From a virus: DNA of 47,437 nucleotides. Positions within the stretch are counted from its first letter, which is position 1. Each line of letters begins with the position of its first letter. Under the pieces are notes generated by a model. It had not been told where the DNA came from and did no database searches. It saw nothing but the letters and a program-made list of their open reading frames with translations. Shown here one piece after another: positions 23,827 through 33,241 of this stretch. The stretch spans positions 1 to 47,437 of IMG/VR virus record IMGVR_UViG_3300018036_000017. One strand, 5' to 3'. Position numbers and translations under genes: made by a program.

Positions 23827-23853
23827 AAAGAGTAGACAAGGGAGGGATTACAC

Positions 23854-25683
23854 ATGAGTCCATATTTAAAGTTAGTTGACATTATAAGCCAGAGAGATAA
23901 GCAAGCTTCAGAGAATCTCATCAAAGCAGCCTCAGAGATGTGGCTTAAAGAAGCTTTTTTGAAAGACCTTAGCGACCCTTTTAATAAAGAGACTTCTCAA
24001 AGGTACTTTTATTACACTGCATGGTCCACTTTATTCGCTCTTGGTCAAACAGAATTAGAACCTACAGACTCTACTTTACCTTCGGACTTTCGAGGGCTAA
24101 GAAGACAATTAAGAAGAAGAGACAGCTCTCTTGATAAGATGATTATGGATGAGTGGAATGGTTCTGGTGGTGCTGAATGGGCTACTATGCTTAGTAAATT
24201 AGCATCTACATTTAGAGGTTCTTTTATGGACTTAGGTACAGACCTTTTCTCTAGATATTTCTTAATACCTCATGGCAGAAATAAGAGCGAACCTGAAGCT
24301 TCTCGCTCTAGTGCTGGTAAGACTCAAATGGAGCTTAATGGTGGTGTCTGGTACAGACTCAACAAAGACCCTAGTAAGTTTACAGACATTGCATCTGCAA
24401 TTAAGTATGTTGGCAATTATATTAGAAGAGTATATGACCCAAAAAGTCCTCACTTCACCAAACGAGAGATCATGCCAGGTGACTTAAAGAGGAAAAGATA
24501 TATTGTAGACTTAAACACAGACGAAAATGCTTATGGTGACCCAATTGAAAATATAGAGGACACCTCATCAAATACAACTGTCTATGACCAAATGGAACTC
24601 TTTGATGGCACAGACCCTTTAGTTGCTCAAAAAGAAGTAGATAATCTTATCACCAGAGCTTTAGAGGGTAAGGCATTTAAAGAGAACGCAACATATAATA
24701 TGTCTGCAAATATGCTACAAAAGAAGAAAGATCTCTTATTCTTGTCTGCGAGTGTATGGAGAATGCTTGATGAAGATTGGGCTATGCTTATCGCTAAGAG
24801 ATGGGATGAAGATATAGTTCAAGATATAGTAATGACTTGTAGTGAGGTGTCTTCGAGGAAGCTTGCACCAATGATCATTAAGAAATACAAGTTTATGAGC
24901 ATTGGACAACTTAGGCTCTTTGCTTCTTTTGTTGATAATTGTATGGATGCAGATGCTAAAATCTTTAACCCTAAGATTAAAACAAAGGTTAAAAAAGGAA
25001 AGTCTGACTTTGCAAAAAGAATGAGGAAGAGAACCAAATCTATTCCTCAGTGGGTCAACTTGTTCTTGGCTGTTAATGGTGGATTCACCTATCAGGGAAT
25101 CAAGATTGAGGGTGATCTGCACAGTAGCTCTAAAAAATGGGGTACTTCAATGGCAAATATTGCAGAGAACAGCACAGAGCCAGAGGATTACATTGCAGCC
25201 TTGTGGGAGTCTTGCAAACTCTGCTTGCCTATAACTACTATGGGAGTTACACCTGCTAACTTCAAATCTACAATGATGAAGTATATTGACATATATTTGA
25301 ACATCAGAGAAAAAGAAATGCAAAGGGGAGATATTCAACTCTCTGTTGTTAATAGGATCTACAAAGATAGGGTAAAGTCTTACTTTAAAGATAGTGACAA
25401 GAGCTACCCTTACTCTCTTGTTGCAATCCCTATGGCAGAGGGTGTTCGTATGAGCTTGATCTTATCTGTTATGCCACATACCTTTGAAGAAGAGTTGACA
25501 ACATCAAACATAGTGACTTGTACAGGTCTGTTAGAAAAACTCTTTAGCATCCCACAAAATGTAGTCAACGCAGTAAGAGATCTCTCTTCAGAGTTGGTTG
25601 TTGATGATATCATCGACATTGTAGAAGAAGAAGTTAAAGCATCTAGTCGTGAAATCTCTGTCGCAAAGACACCTTTATATTAA
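23854..25683 (+). CDS. 609-aa protein, unknown; N-terminal half has faint sigma-like helices
   Basis: The start follows GGGAGGG. Residues about 105-190 (DLGTDLFSRYF followed later by AIKYVGNYIRR) resemble the helix arrangement of sigma region 2. Residues 215-265 are an acidic linker, reminiscent of the 22813 protein. Residues 280-600 are helical with no recognised motif, and a basic patch lies near 390-405 (KxKKGKSDFAKRMRKR). The tail is acidic. It could be a transcription-associated protein or a structural one. It stands between two likely regulatory gaps and opposite the sigma-like gene. Confidence 0.4.
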   Translation: MSPYLKLVDIISQRDKQASENLIKAASEMWLKEAFLKDLSDPFNKETSQRYFYYTAWSTLFALGQTELEPTDSTLPSDFRGLRRQLRRRDSSLDKMIMDEWNGSGGAEWATMLSKLASTFRGSFMDLGTDLFSRYFLIPHGRNKSEPEASRSSAGKTQMELNGGVWYRLNKDPSKFTDIASAIKYVGNYIRRVYDPKSPHFTKREIMPGDLKRKRYIVDLNTDENAYGDPIENIEDTSSNTTVYDQMELFDGTDPLVAQKEVDNLITRALEGKAFKENATYNMSANMLQKKKDLLFLSASVWRMLDEDWAMLIAKRWDEDIVQDIVMTCSEVSSRKLAPMIIKKYKFMSIGQLRLFASFVDNCMDADAKIFNPKIKTKVKKGKSDFAKRMRKRTKSIPQWVNLFLAVNGGFTYQGIKIEGDLHSSSKKWGTSMANIAENSTEPEDYIAALWESCKLCLPITTMGVTPANFKSTMMKYIDIYLNIREKEMQRGDIQLSVVNRIYKDRVKSYFKDSDKSYPYSLVAIPMAEGVRMSLILSVMPHTFEEELTTSNIVTCTGLLEKLFSIPQNVVNAVRDLSSELVVDDIIDIVEEEVKASSREISVAKTPLY

Positions 25684-25737
25684 TATGTCTTTTATGTCCC
25701 ACAAGGAATGAATCTTTATCAGATAGGAAAACGTAAA

Positions 25738-26205
25738 ATGAGAAGAACAGCAGCACAACAAATCAGATCTCTTGAAATGAGAATCGCCAGGCTTGAAAAA
25801 GAAGCTGGACTATTTGACATTTTTGGAGATAAAATTAAAGAAACCCTTAAGGCAATAGCTAACGGAACAGGAGATGCTCTGGTAGACTATGGTCTTGCAA
25901 ACACCAAAGGTGATGATGGCTACATCAAAAAGCCCAATAAAATATACCAATTAGAGGCACGAGGTCATATCAAAAATGATAGACAACAACTTATGTTTAT
26001 TAATGTAGAGCTTGATAAGGAGCAAGACCTACTAAGGGTTTACTTAACAAGTATATACACCAGAGAACAATTTAATTTAGTGGTAGTGCCTAACTTCTCT
26101 TCTGAAAACCCTAAATTCATCATCCAGAACATTAAAACTATCGTCAAAAATAGCGTTAGAACACCTCGCCAGCGTCAAAAGATCATGGCTTTATATCAGT
26201 ACTAA
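25738..26205 (+). CDS. 155-aa protein with the shared N-terminal LExRIARLEKE module
   Basis: I choose ATG 25738, with AGGAAA (25725-25730) at 7 nt, over ATG 25708, whose purine stretch is too close. This start aligns the protein with three leftward genes at 42-44.6 kb: M-R-R-T-A-A-Q-Q-I-R-S-L-E-M-R-I-A-R-L-E and then K-E-A. The remainder is a small alpha/beta body unrelated by eye to those partners. The last 4 nt overlap the convergent pentapeptide gene. Confidence 0.65.
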   Translation: MRRTAAQQIRSLEMRIARLEKEAGLFDIFGDKIKETLKAIANGTGDALVDYGLANTKGDDGYIKKPNKIYQLEARGHIKNDRQQLMFINVELDKEQDLLRVYLTSIYTREQFNLVVVPNFSSENPKFIIQNIKTIVKNSVRTPRQRQKIMALYQY

Positions 26206-27536
26206 CGTTCTCTCCAGATTAAGTCTTCTATCTTCATAACAATAGTACCTAGCTCTCTTTGACCAAATTCTTCAAATTCGGATGAGCAACTCTTTTGAGG
26301 TATGCAGAAGATATAAGACTCTGGTGTATAAAATCTTCTAAGGCCAAAGCCAGAATTTCCAATGTTTACAATTATGTAATAGGGCACTGTTTGAGATAAA
26401 CCTAAAAGATTTCCCCCATAGACTATCTTGCCCTTTAATCTGTTAGTATGGCTGTTAGTATTAACAGGCTCTGTCAGTACATATCTCTTTGAGCCAATCT
26501 TTTGATTAATCTTGCTAACCATATTCTTAACTTGGCTGTCAGTGTTCCTAAAGAACTTCTTTAAGTCTTTAAAAGAATAAGAAAAAGGCAAAAAGGAATC
26601 TGGCAAGCGTTTTCTCCAAGAAAGCTCTTTTTTGTAGTAGTCTAGTACTTTTAATATCCTATCTCCATAGAAGACCTTAAATGTATTTTCATTAAGATAT
26701 TTTTTTAGTTCTTTGACTTTAGACTTATCATATCCAATTTCTTTTCCTTTATTGATTTGGTCTTCTATGTTTTTTAACAGAACATCAAACTTCTCCATGT
26801 AAATAGGCACTTTAGTAATCAGCTTTTTGTTAGTAACATCAAATTTAGTTGTTGGACTAACATAGAAAAGATCTTCCTTACTTTCTCCAGCACCTCTTAG
26901 ATCAACACCTCTAACATCAGCACCAGATAAGTTGGTTTGCTTAATTGTTGCCTTACCAAAGTCCTTGGTGGCTCGAAGATCCACATTTTTGAAGTCCACT
27001 AAGGTGAGGTCTGCACCACCAAAGTCTACTATCTGTAAAGAACAGTTTACAAACTTTGCACCTGTCAGTGTTGTGTTATTAAAACTACAGTTGACTAGAG
27101 TGCTACCCGAGAAGTCTGACCAAGATAGGTCTAAGTCATCAAATATAACATCTTCCAAGTATAAGTCTCTTGCTTTGGTCTGGGTCATATCTTTGATTTT
27201 TGTTCTTCGATCTTTACTAGGACTGAGATCTAATTTCTTGGTTTTGTTTTCTAAAGGCTCTTTAAATTCTTCAAAATCCTTAGATCTTTTTAACAACCAC
27301 CGCAAAGCAAAAAGCTTGCCCTGAAATGCCAGAGCCCTATATCTTTTAATGTCTTTGATTTCTTTGGTAGCTTCAAATTCTTCGTATGCTTTCTCCTTGC
27401 CTTCTTCACTCAGTTCATTAAAAAACCTAACTTTTCTTTCTTCTATAGGATCAAAGAAGCCACCTGCCTCTTCTTCTTCAAGAATCCATGCATTAAACTT
27501 TTCATTCTCTTCTCTTATAGCGTTGTATTTACTCAT
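26202..27536 (-). CDS. pentapeptide-repeat protein, 444 aa
   Basis: Residues about 124-217 form a right-handed quadrilateral beta-helix signature. Repeated A/C/D-[FL]-x-x-[ATV] units with F or L at each fifth position are seen (for example the series around DLSWSDFSGSTL and GADVRGVDLRGA). About 120 charged helical residues precede it, and 225 residues of basic helices and strands follow. Other pentapeptide proteins mimic DNA or act as protein scaffolds; a role against gyrase or host proteins is possible but unsupported here. The gene is convergent with 25738-26205 (4-nt overlap), and a 92-nt divergent gap separates it from the fibre-like gene. Confidence 0.7.
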   Translation of the reverse strand: MSKYNAIREENEKFNAWILEEEEAGGFFDPIEERKVRFFNELSEEGKEKAYEEFEATKEIKDIKRYRALAFQGKLFALRWLLKRSKDFEEFKEPLENKTKKLDLSPSKDRRTKIKDMTQTKARDLYLEDVIFDDLDLSWSDFSGSTLVNCSFNNTTLTGAKFVNCSLQIVDFGGADLTLVDFKNVDLRATKDFGKATIKQTNLSGADVRGVDLRGAGESKEDLFYVSPTTKFDVTNKKLITKVPIYMEKFDVLLKNIEDQINKGKEIGYDKSKVKELKKYLNENTFKVFYGDRILKVLDYYKKELSWRKRLPDSFLPFSYSFKDLKKFFRNTDSQVKNMVSKINQKIGSKRYVLTEPVNTNSHTNRLKGKIVYGGNLLGLSQTVPYYIIVNIGNSGFGLRRFYTPESYIFCIPQKSCSSEFEEFGQRELGTIVMKIEDLIWRER

Positions 27537-27596
27537 AGATGAACTCCTTTATTTAGCAAAAGTGACAAGCAATAGATTAACTATCACTATGTCTTT

Positions 27597-27603
27597 TATT
27601 AAG
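27597..27603 (+). promoter_or_regulatory. TATTAAG promoter-like box
   Basis: The box is 26-32 nt before ATG 27629 in the context TCTTTTATTAAGCC. It shares TTTAT-AAGCC with the box before 15633 and ATGTCTTTTAT with the region before 25738. Confidence 0.3.
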
Positions 27604-27628
27604 CCTATACTAAAAAAGAGAGGTTAAC

Positions 27629-29668
27629 ATGAGTTCAACTAAAGATTCCTTAGAAGTTTCAATCAACCAGTCTCAACAAAGAGGTCGAATTATTAAACCC
27701 TCAATAGATAGTGCTTCTCTTTTCGGAAGCTCTGAAAGAGGTATACTTATAAACTCTGCCTCTGGTTTTGGAGATGGTGGCATTATTACCCTAGAATCTG
27801 GAGACTCTTTTGATGGTGCTGGGGGTGAAATCCTATTGCATGCAGGAGAGTCAAAAACAGGCGGTGTCGGTGGGAAAATAGAGTTGATTTCTGGTACAGG
27901 AGTTAGCTCTGGTCGAATACTTATTAAAAGTGGAGAGTATGCTACTCCTCTTACCCTCTCTGAAAGAGGTCACATATATGTCCAAAGTGAAGAAAGACTA
28001 GAGCTTAGGTCTGGAGATGATATTTTAATCTCCCCTGTACCTAAGCCTACATACACAAGCTTGAATGCAAATGTCTTAATCTATGGTCAAAGTGACAATA
28101 CAGGAGATGATCCAGGCCGTATTGATGTAAGAGGGGGCAATATGGCTCTCGATGGATCTTACTTTAATAGAGCTGGAGATGTTAATATTTTAGGTGGTAA
28201 AGCAAACAATGGTTTGCAAGATTCAGAAACTTGGGGTGGCTACATTAACTTAATAGCCTATGGTTATGGGAATCTTACAATGGATGCCTACTATGTAGAT
28301 ATAAAAGGTAGAGCGTCTGGTGTTAATTTACACACTTCAGATCGAACAGACCCTAGTGAATTTACAGGTGGTATTTCTATCAGTACAGGTAGTTTCACAG
28401 GCTCACTATACGGTTCTTCTAGTAGTGGTGACCTTTCTATCAAAACTAGCAATTCAAATAGTGGAACTGCTGGCTCTATAAATATAGGTACAGGTAAAAC
28501 AGATCAAGGTATTGGTGGAGATATAGATATAAAAGTAGGCGATAACTATTCTGGTGGCACAGCAGGTGGTTTAACCATAGAGGGTGCTTCAGGATTTACA
28601 GATTCAAGTGGTGGTGACATTCATATCTACAGTGGCGATTCAAATCTAAGTGGCACACCTGGAGATGTTGTTATCGGAGCTGGTACTGCTGATGAACCTA
28701 CCTCTAAAGATGCAGCAACTAAAGGAAAGGTTTTTATTCGAGGTGGTGCTGTTGAAGACTTTGATTTCTCTCTTTTGGATAGTGACTTTGCATATGCAGG
28801 AGATGTATTGATTGAGGGTGGTAGCTTCTTAGGTTTAAATAATGGCAATGGTGGTATCTTTGGAGGTTCTGTGACCATTCGAGGTGGTGCTGTTAGTGGC
28901 AACAGTATTTTAGAAAAGAGAGGTTCTGTTGCTATTGATGGTCGCACAGTAGATGTTACTGGAGATGATGAAATAAATATTACAGCACCAAGTGTGACCA
29001 CTACTGCTGCTAGTGGTTTGATTGAATTCTCTGCTGTTAGTGGTTCGATTGAAACTACGGCAGAGAATATAACTACTACAGCCACAGATACTGTATCACT
29101 TTCAGGTCTTGGTGTGGAGATTGATGCTGGTACTAATGTCACAGTATCTTCAAGTGCTATTGTCTCGGATGCACCAAACAAATTAATGGCTCTAGGTGCT
29201 AATAATGTATTGAGAGCTTTAGGTATAAGTATCTTAGGTTCTGGGTCTGTTTCTTTTGACATCAATCTGAACTACCATGTTGATGTGATTCCTTTATTCT
29301 TTCAAGATGTGACTTATAATTCTGGAGGATCTACAGACATTCGTATGGGTCATCTAAATAATAATGAAAACACCCTTTTCTATCCAGAGACTACAGAAGA
29401 TTACACAGGTCTTTACAGCCCCATAGACTCAAGTGGGAATCTGCTATATGATAATGTTAAAGTCTTATCTTTTGTGACTTCCACCAGCTCTTTTATGGAG
29501 ATAGATGGGAGTCCTTATCTTTATGTTGGGGCTTCCTTTGTGTATGCGACAAAACGCTACCTGCAACTGAGGTATAGTGATGCTGCTGGCCATTCTAGTG
29601 TTTTAGGGATTGCAAACTACAGTAATGGCTCAATAAGTATTAAAGTCAATTACATTGTAATCGCTTAA
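27629..29668 (+). CDS. glycine-rich beta-repeat protein, probable fibre/tail adhesin, 679 aa
   Basis: Residues about 35-470 consist of many short strands with the pattern G-G-x-I-x-I-x-x-G or G-D-V-x-I-x-G-G, separated by Ser/Asn/Asp loops, typical of a beta-helical or trimeric fibre shaft. Residues 470-530 are Thr/Val-rich strands. The last 145 residues lose the glycine repeats and form a distinct, more aromatic C-terminal domain, likely the receptor-facing tip. The role as a phage fibre is inferred from this layout; there is no signal peptide or cell-wall anchor. Confidence 0.6.
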   Translation: MSSTKDSLEVSINQSQQRGRIIKPSIDSASLFGSSERGILINSASGFGDGGIITLESGDSFDGAGGEILLHAGESKTGGVGGKIELISGTGVSSGRILIKSGEYATPLTLSERGHIYVQSEERLELRSGDDILISPVPKPTYTSLNANVLIYGQSDNTGDDPGRIDVRGGNMALDGSYFNRAGDVNILGGKANNGLQDSETWGGYINLIAYGYGNLTMDAYYVDIKGRASGVNLHTSDRTDPSEFTGGISISTGSFTGSLYGSSSSGDLSIKTSNSNSGTAGSINIGTGKTDQGIGGDIDIKVGDNYSGGTAGGLTIEGASGFTDSSGGDIHIYSGDSNLSGTPGDVVIGAGTADEPTSKDAATKGKVFIRGGAVEDFDFSLLDSDFAYAGDVLIEGGSFLGLNNGNGGIFGGSVTIRGGAVSGNSILEKRGSVAIDGRTVDVTGDDEINITAPSVTTTAASGLIEFSAVSGSIETTAENITTTATDTVSLSGLGVEIDAGTNVTVSSSAIVSDAPNKLMALGANNVLRALGISILGSGSVSFDINLNYHVDVIPLFFQDVTYNSGGSTDIRMGHLNNNENTLFYPETTEDYTGLYSPIDSSGNLLYDNVKVLSFVTSTSSFMEIDGSPYLYVGASFVYATKRYLQLRYSDAAGHSSVLGIANYSNGSISIKVNYIVIA

Positions 29669-29675
29669 TACTCTT

Positions 29676-29681
29676 TATATG
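29676..29681 (+). promoter_or_regulatory. TATATG promoter-like box
   Basis: The box lies 28-33 nt before ATG 29709, within CTCTTTATATG. It is a weaker member of the recurring set. Confidence 0.25.
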
Positions 29682-29708
29682 ACACTCGATTGAAGAAGGA
29701 GTTCTGTT

Positions 29709-30683
29709 ATGAAGATAAGATATAAAACTTTTAAGACAAGAGAAGGTACTTTTTTAGAGGTCTATGGCTCATCTCTTGATATAATGAAAGTAGACGCTCT
29801 AGCTAAAAAAAAGGGGATTTATGCAGGAGACTACCTTTACAATAACTCTGGTGATGTTATAGGCCGACAGTATTACAAATATGAGAGAAGTCCTTATGGG
29901 GGGCTAACTTCTGTTTATCCTGATGACTTTGTTTCAAACCTGCCTATAAAAATAGCAAAGGTCGTTTCTAAAGAATTAGAAATGTTAAATAAGATTGAAG
30001 AAAAGAAACCAGGTGCTATAAAGAAATCTCTAGGTAGTCGAACTGTGAGAAAGATAATAGAGAAGCTATACAACATTAGTGAACTAGAGAAGATAGAAGA
30101 TCTGAACAAATCATTAAACCCATTAAAAATAAACCCTAAAGATTATAGGATTGCTCTTTACAATAGTTCTAATCTCTATGTGAAAATATCTTCTTACAAG
30201 AGAGACTTTGAAGAGACTTGGATAGGGTTCTTAGAAAGCAATTTCAGCAAGTACACCAATATTAAATATCTGAGTGATGTAATAAAAAAGAAGTTTGGTC
30301 TTGAAATAAGAGCATTCTATGACAAAGTTCTCTATGTCCAAAGAGATATCTTTAAGAAGAAAAACTTCTTGTTTGTTCTTGTTGCTATAAGAGACACAGA
30401 AGAGACTCTCTTAAAAATTGAAGACCAATTTAAGAGCCACCTTTCAAAAGAAAAGGTGGAAAAACGAAATCAAGATATGAAGTTCTATGAAAAGAGCCTA
30501 AAAGATTGGGAGCTTGAGACTCCATATAATGAGCAAAGATATTCTAAAGAAGTGCAGTTAGCTAAGAATAAGCTTATCTCTTCTATAGAGGATTATCTTA
30601 ACAAAAAGTGTATGGGAGTAACCCTAAGCAAGATTGCGGAACAAAAAAGAGATCACCTCTTACAAAAGTTCCAGACTTACTAA
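29709..30683 (+). CDS. hypothetical charged protein, 324 aa
   Basis: AAGGAG precedes the ATG. The protein is Lys/Glu-rich throughout, with an N-terminal alpha/beta part of about 70 residues and then long amphipathic helices with coiled-coil character. No membrane segment or known motif was found. It follows the fibre-like gene in the same direction. Its last 4 nt overlap the convergent GIY-YIG-type gene. Confidence 0.6.
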   Translation: MKIRYKTFKTREGTFLEVYGSSLDIMKVDALAKKKGIYAGDYLYNNSGDVIGRQYYKYERSPYGGLTSVYPDDFVSNLPIKIAKVVSKELEMLNKIEEKKPGAIKKSLGSRTVRKIIEKLYNISELEKIEDLNKSLNPLKINPKDYRIALYNSSNLYVKISSYKRDFEETWIGFLESNFSKYTNIKYLSDVIKKKFGLEIRAFYDKVLYVQRDIFKKKNFLFVLVAIRDTEETLLKIEDQFKSHLSKEKVEKRNQDMKFYEKSLKDWELETPYNEQRYSKEVQLAKNKLISSIEDYLNKKCMGVTLSKIAEQKRDHLLQKFQTY

Positions 30684-30991
30684 GGACTCTCCCACCAATC
30701 ATCAAAAGAGCCCCACTCTATTCTTTCATAGAAGTGCTTGGGTATATTACCTACACAATCATAGGTAAACCATTCTCCATTGCTTCTAACTTTCCACTCT
30801 CTTAAATGCTCATGGAGTTCAGACTCTCTCCAGCCCTCTTCTTTAAAAGAAGCTATAAGCTTAAGCTTATTTGGAGAGCCTGTCTGGAGTTGCTTCAGTC
30901 TTTTTTCTGGGTTCTTAGATCTTCCTATTTTAATCATCCCTGTCTTTGCAGATTGAATGAAATAAAGGTCATCATTTTTCTTTCTTCTCAT
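30680..30991 (-). CDS. GIY-YIG superfamily protein (T5orf172/MUG113 type), 103 aa
   Basis: The sequence DLYFIQSAKTGMIKIGRS, followed by NPEKRLKQLQTGSP, is the hallmark start of the T5orf172/MUG113 branch of GIY-YIG nucleases, where Y-F/V-I and I-K-I-G replace GIY and YIG. The Arg following (R26) and a downstream Glu/His helix (E55, L-H-E-H-L) fit the catalytic arrangement. It is likely a small DNA-nicking or structure-processing enzyme. Its start overlaps the helicase stop (TAATG), so it is part of the replication unit. Confidence 0.75.
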   Translation of the reverse strand: MRRKKNDDLYFIQSAKTGMIKIGRSKNPEKRLKQLQTGSPNKLKLIASFKEEGWRESELHEHLREWKVRSNGEWFTYDCVGNIPKHFYERIEWGSFDDWWESP

Positions 30992-32511
30992 TAAAGTTCC
31001 TCATCTAGTATCTTATCTAAAGCATCTCCCTTAGGGGCAGGCTTGCTTTTGGCTGTACTAGATTGAAACTGTAAAGGCATATCAAGAACTCGACCAGCAG
31101 GCCATGAAATCTGAGCTTCAAAGTTATCGAAAGGAGCTTGATCTCTAGACTTTAGGCATTGATACTTAACCTGTGAGTTCTGCTTCATGTCTTCACCAAA
31201 CCAACTTGAGATAACCACATCCGCAGAACGCTCTGCTTCATTTGCATAACTCAAGTGAGTTAGGTTATAAGAGCCACCATTCTTTTCTGCTGACTTGAAG
31301 CCCTCACGACTAATTTGGAACAAGCAAAGAATAGGAATACCCTCACCTCTATTGAAGCCCAGAGCAGTCTTTTTAAGGTCACGAATAACCTCATTAAGCC
31401 TGTCTGTTGTACTAGCTACCCATCTTCTAGGAGATACCAAGAGAGCGTGGTCTACTACAATCATCTTTACTGACTCAGATTGTGCAATCGCTTCTGCTCT
31501 TGCTCTTAAATCTTCAACTGTAAAGTCCATCAAATTAGGGTCAGCTACTTCAAATCGAAGTGAGCCATATTGACCAGACTTAACACCATCATTGAGATCT
31601 TTAACAACCTCTTTCATAAATGCCTCTTCGTCTTTGGTCAGTGTACCCTCTTTAATCTTCTTAGGGTCTATACAGACATCTGTCTGACCTGTTTGAAGTC
31701 CTAAAGCAATACGCTTCTTTCTAAACTTAGGGTGCATTGAGTGGTAGGTGTAGATAATCCTTCGACACTGTGGGTAGTGCATCTCTAATGAGAAGTAAAT
31801 GGTGTTAGTGCCACCATAGATTGCTTGATTATAAACCCAATTTAAAGAGCTAGTTGATTTCAAGTGACCTGTAAAAGCTGCTAAGATATAAAGCTCTTTC
31901 TTTTTGAAACCACCAATAGCATTGTCAATGACAGATAATCCTGTCATTGGTCTGATGTCTAACTCACTGTTCTTAGCTTTCTCATAAGCATCCCAGAAGT
32001 CATCACCATCACTAAGTGCTTCTCCACCAATACGACTACCAAAAGTAGGTGTGTTGATTTTTGAGATCTGGTTCAAGAGGTGATTACTAGCATCCCTTGC
32101 ACCTTTTAGAGTTCTCTTAGTCTTACCCTCTTTAATTTCAAGACCTGACTTAGCTATCATCTTAGCATCAGCAAGCATAGAAGCTAGATTAGTAAGCCTA
32201 CCCTCTTCAACAGACTTTTCTATTAGAGAGATAAAGTCACCTCGATAAGCAACACTTTGTGTACTTATCTGCTGTATCCTATCCGCTTCATCAAAGCTCT
32301 GGTTTTGCTCAAAGTAATCTCGAATACTTTTAGCATTAGGTAAGTGACCATGCTTTTGACTAAAGTCTTTGATGTACTCATAAATATTTACATCAGAGGG
32401 CATATCGAATCTTAAGACAGACTCCCTCAAAGTAATAAAGTTTTGGTACATTAGTTTTTCATTATCACCAGAACTTGGTGATGGAACAATACTTCTTAAA
32501 ATATTACTCAT
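30991..32511 (-). CDS. DnaB-like replicative helicase, 506 aa
   Basis: RecA-fold SF4 helicase. It has G-L-S-V-I-D-N-A-I-G-G-F at 191-202, a Walker A at 212-221 (F-T-G-H-L-K-S-T), the catalytic Glu in F-S-L-E-M at 240-244, Walker B V-V-D354, and the late motif E-A-E-R-S-A-D. The P-loop has Leu where a Gly usually precedes Lys. The N-terminal 150 residues are helical, like the DnaB primase-binding region. It unwinds DNA 5' to 3' at the fork. It is coupled through TAATG to the zinc-finger gene before it and to the GIY-YIG-type gene after it. Confidence 0.85.
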   Translation of the reverse strand: MSNILRSIVPSPSSGDNEKLMYQNFITLRESVLRFDMPSDVNIYEYIKDFSQKHGHLPNAKSIRDYFEQNQSFDEADRIQQISTQSVAYRGDFISLIEKSVEEGRLTNLASMLADAKMIAKSGLEIKEGKTKRTLKGARDASNHLLNQISKINTPTFGSRIGGEALSDGDDFWDAYEKAKNSELDIRPMTGLSVIDNAIGGFKKKELYILAAFTGHLKSTSSLNWVYNQAIYGGTNTIYFSLEMHYPQCRRIIYTYHSMHPKFRKKRIALGLQTGQTDVCIDPKKIKEGTLTKDEEAFMKEVVKDLNDGVKSGQYGSLRFEVADPNLMDFTVEDLRARAEAIAQSESVKMIVVDHALLVSPRRWVASTTDRLNEVIRDLKKTALGFNRGEGIPILCLFQISREGFKSAEKNGGSYNLTHLSYANEAERSADVVISSWFGEDMKQNSQVKYQCLKSRDQAPFDNFEAQISWPAGRVLDMPLQFQSSTAKSKPAPKGDALDKILDEEL

Positions 32512-33212
32512 TACAGCTTAACCCTCTTATGGCTTCCTAAAGATGTAGTTGTTCTACCACTACCTGTTTTTTGCTTTGTCTTTTTCCCCTCTGGGGTGGT
32601 TAGGATAACCTTCTCCCAAGTCTCAATCATATCCTCTAAAGTTGGACTCCATGAAAGATGTCCTTCTTCAAGAGGTTTATATGGTTCTTCTACCAACCAA
32701 GTAGGCTTGTTTAAGTGTTCTCTAATTTCAATGGCCTCTACCAAGACTTCTGGCATAGCAGAATTTCTTGCCATCTTAGTACCAAGTCTTACAACTAATA
32801 ATTGTGGAGACTCTGCTAGGTCTTCAAGAGAATAAACTTTTAACTCTCTTTGGAAATCTGGGTCAGCAACTGCAATCCCTTGCACATGCATACTTCCTAG
32901 CCAAGCTGACATTAGAGTGTGGTCACCAATGACTTTGTAAAAGTGAGAGGGTCTATTCTGCTTTGCAAAGCAGGTTCTCAAATGCATCCTCAAAATATCT
33001 TTCTCTGAAGATATAACAAGGTTCTTAGAGAACAACTTACTCAGTGGAGAGCTTTTCTTTACAGGGACTAGACTTAAATTTGCCCATGCTCTTTCAGCTT
33101 GGTCTGCTAGGGCTTTTTTAATCTTACATTCACATTGAATTGCTCGTGGGATTCCCATATGACCATCGTCACTTTGAATGTACCCAAAGCCATTGCACTT
33201 TTTACATACCAT
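32511..33212 (-). CDS. zinc-finger protein in helicase-loader position, 233 aa
   Basis: The N-terminal C3-x-x-C6-x-G-x-G and C27-x-C29 form a zinc-finger of the type found in some DnaC/DnaJ-like proteins. The C-terminal half has strand-helix units with LLVVRLGTK, A-R-N-S-A-M-P-E-V-L and then K-P-T-W-L-V-E-E-P and S-W-S-P, reminiscent of an ATPase-fold core. No Walker A is present. Its place directly before the DnaB-like gene, with TAATG coupling, suggests a helicase loader or partner. It could instead be an adaptor that binds DNA through the zinc finger. Confidence 0.45.
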   Translation of the reverse strand: MVCKKCNGFGYIQSDDGHMGIPRAIQCECKIKKALADQAERAWANLSLVPVKKSSPLSKLFSKNLVISSEKDILRMHLRTCFAKQNRPSHFYKVIGDHTLMSAWLGSMHVQGIAVADPDFQRELKVYSLEDLAESPQLLVVRLGTKMARNSAMPEVLVEAIEIREHLNKPTWLVEEPYKPLEEGHLSWSPTLEDMIETWEKVILTTPEGKKTKQKTGSGRTTTSLGSHKRVKL

Positions 33213-33241
33213 GTTTAATTTATCTCCTTGTTAAGTTTCCT

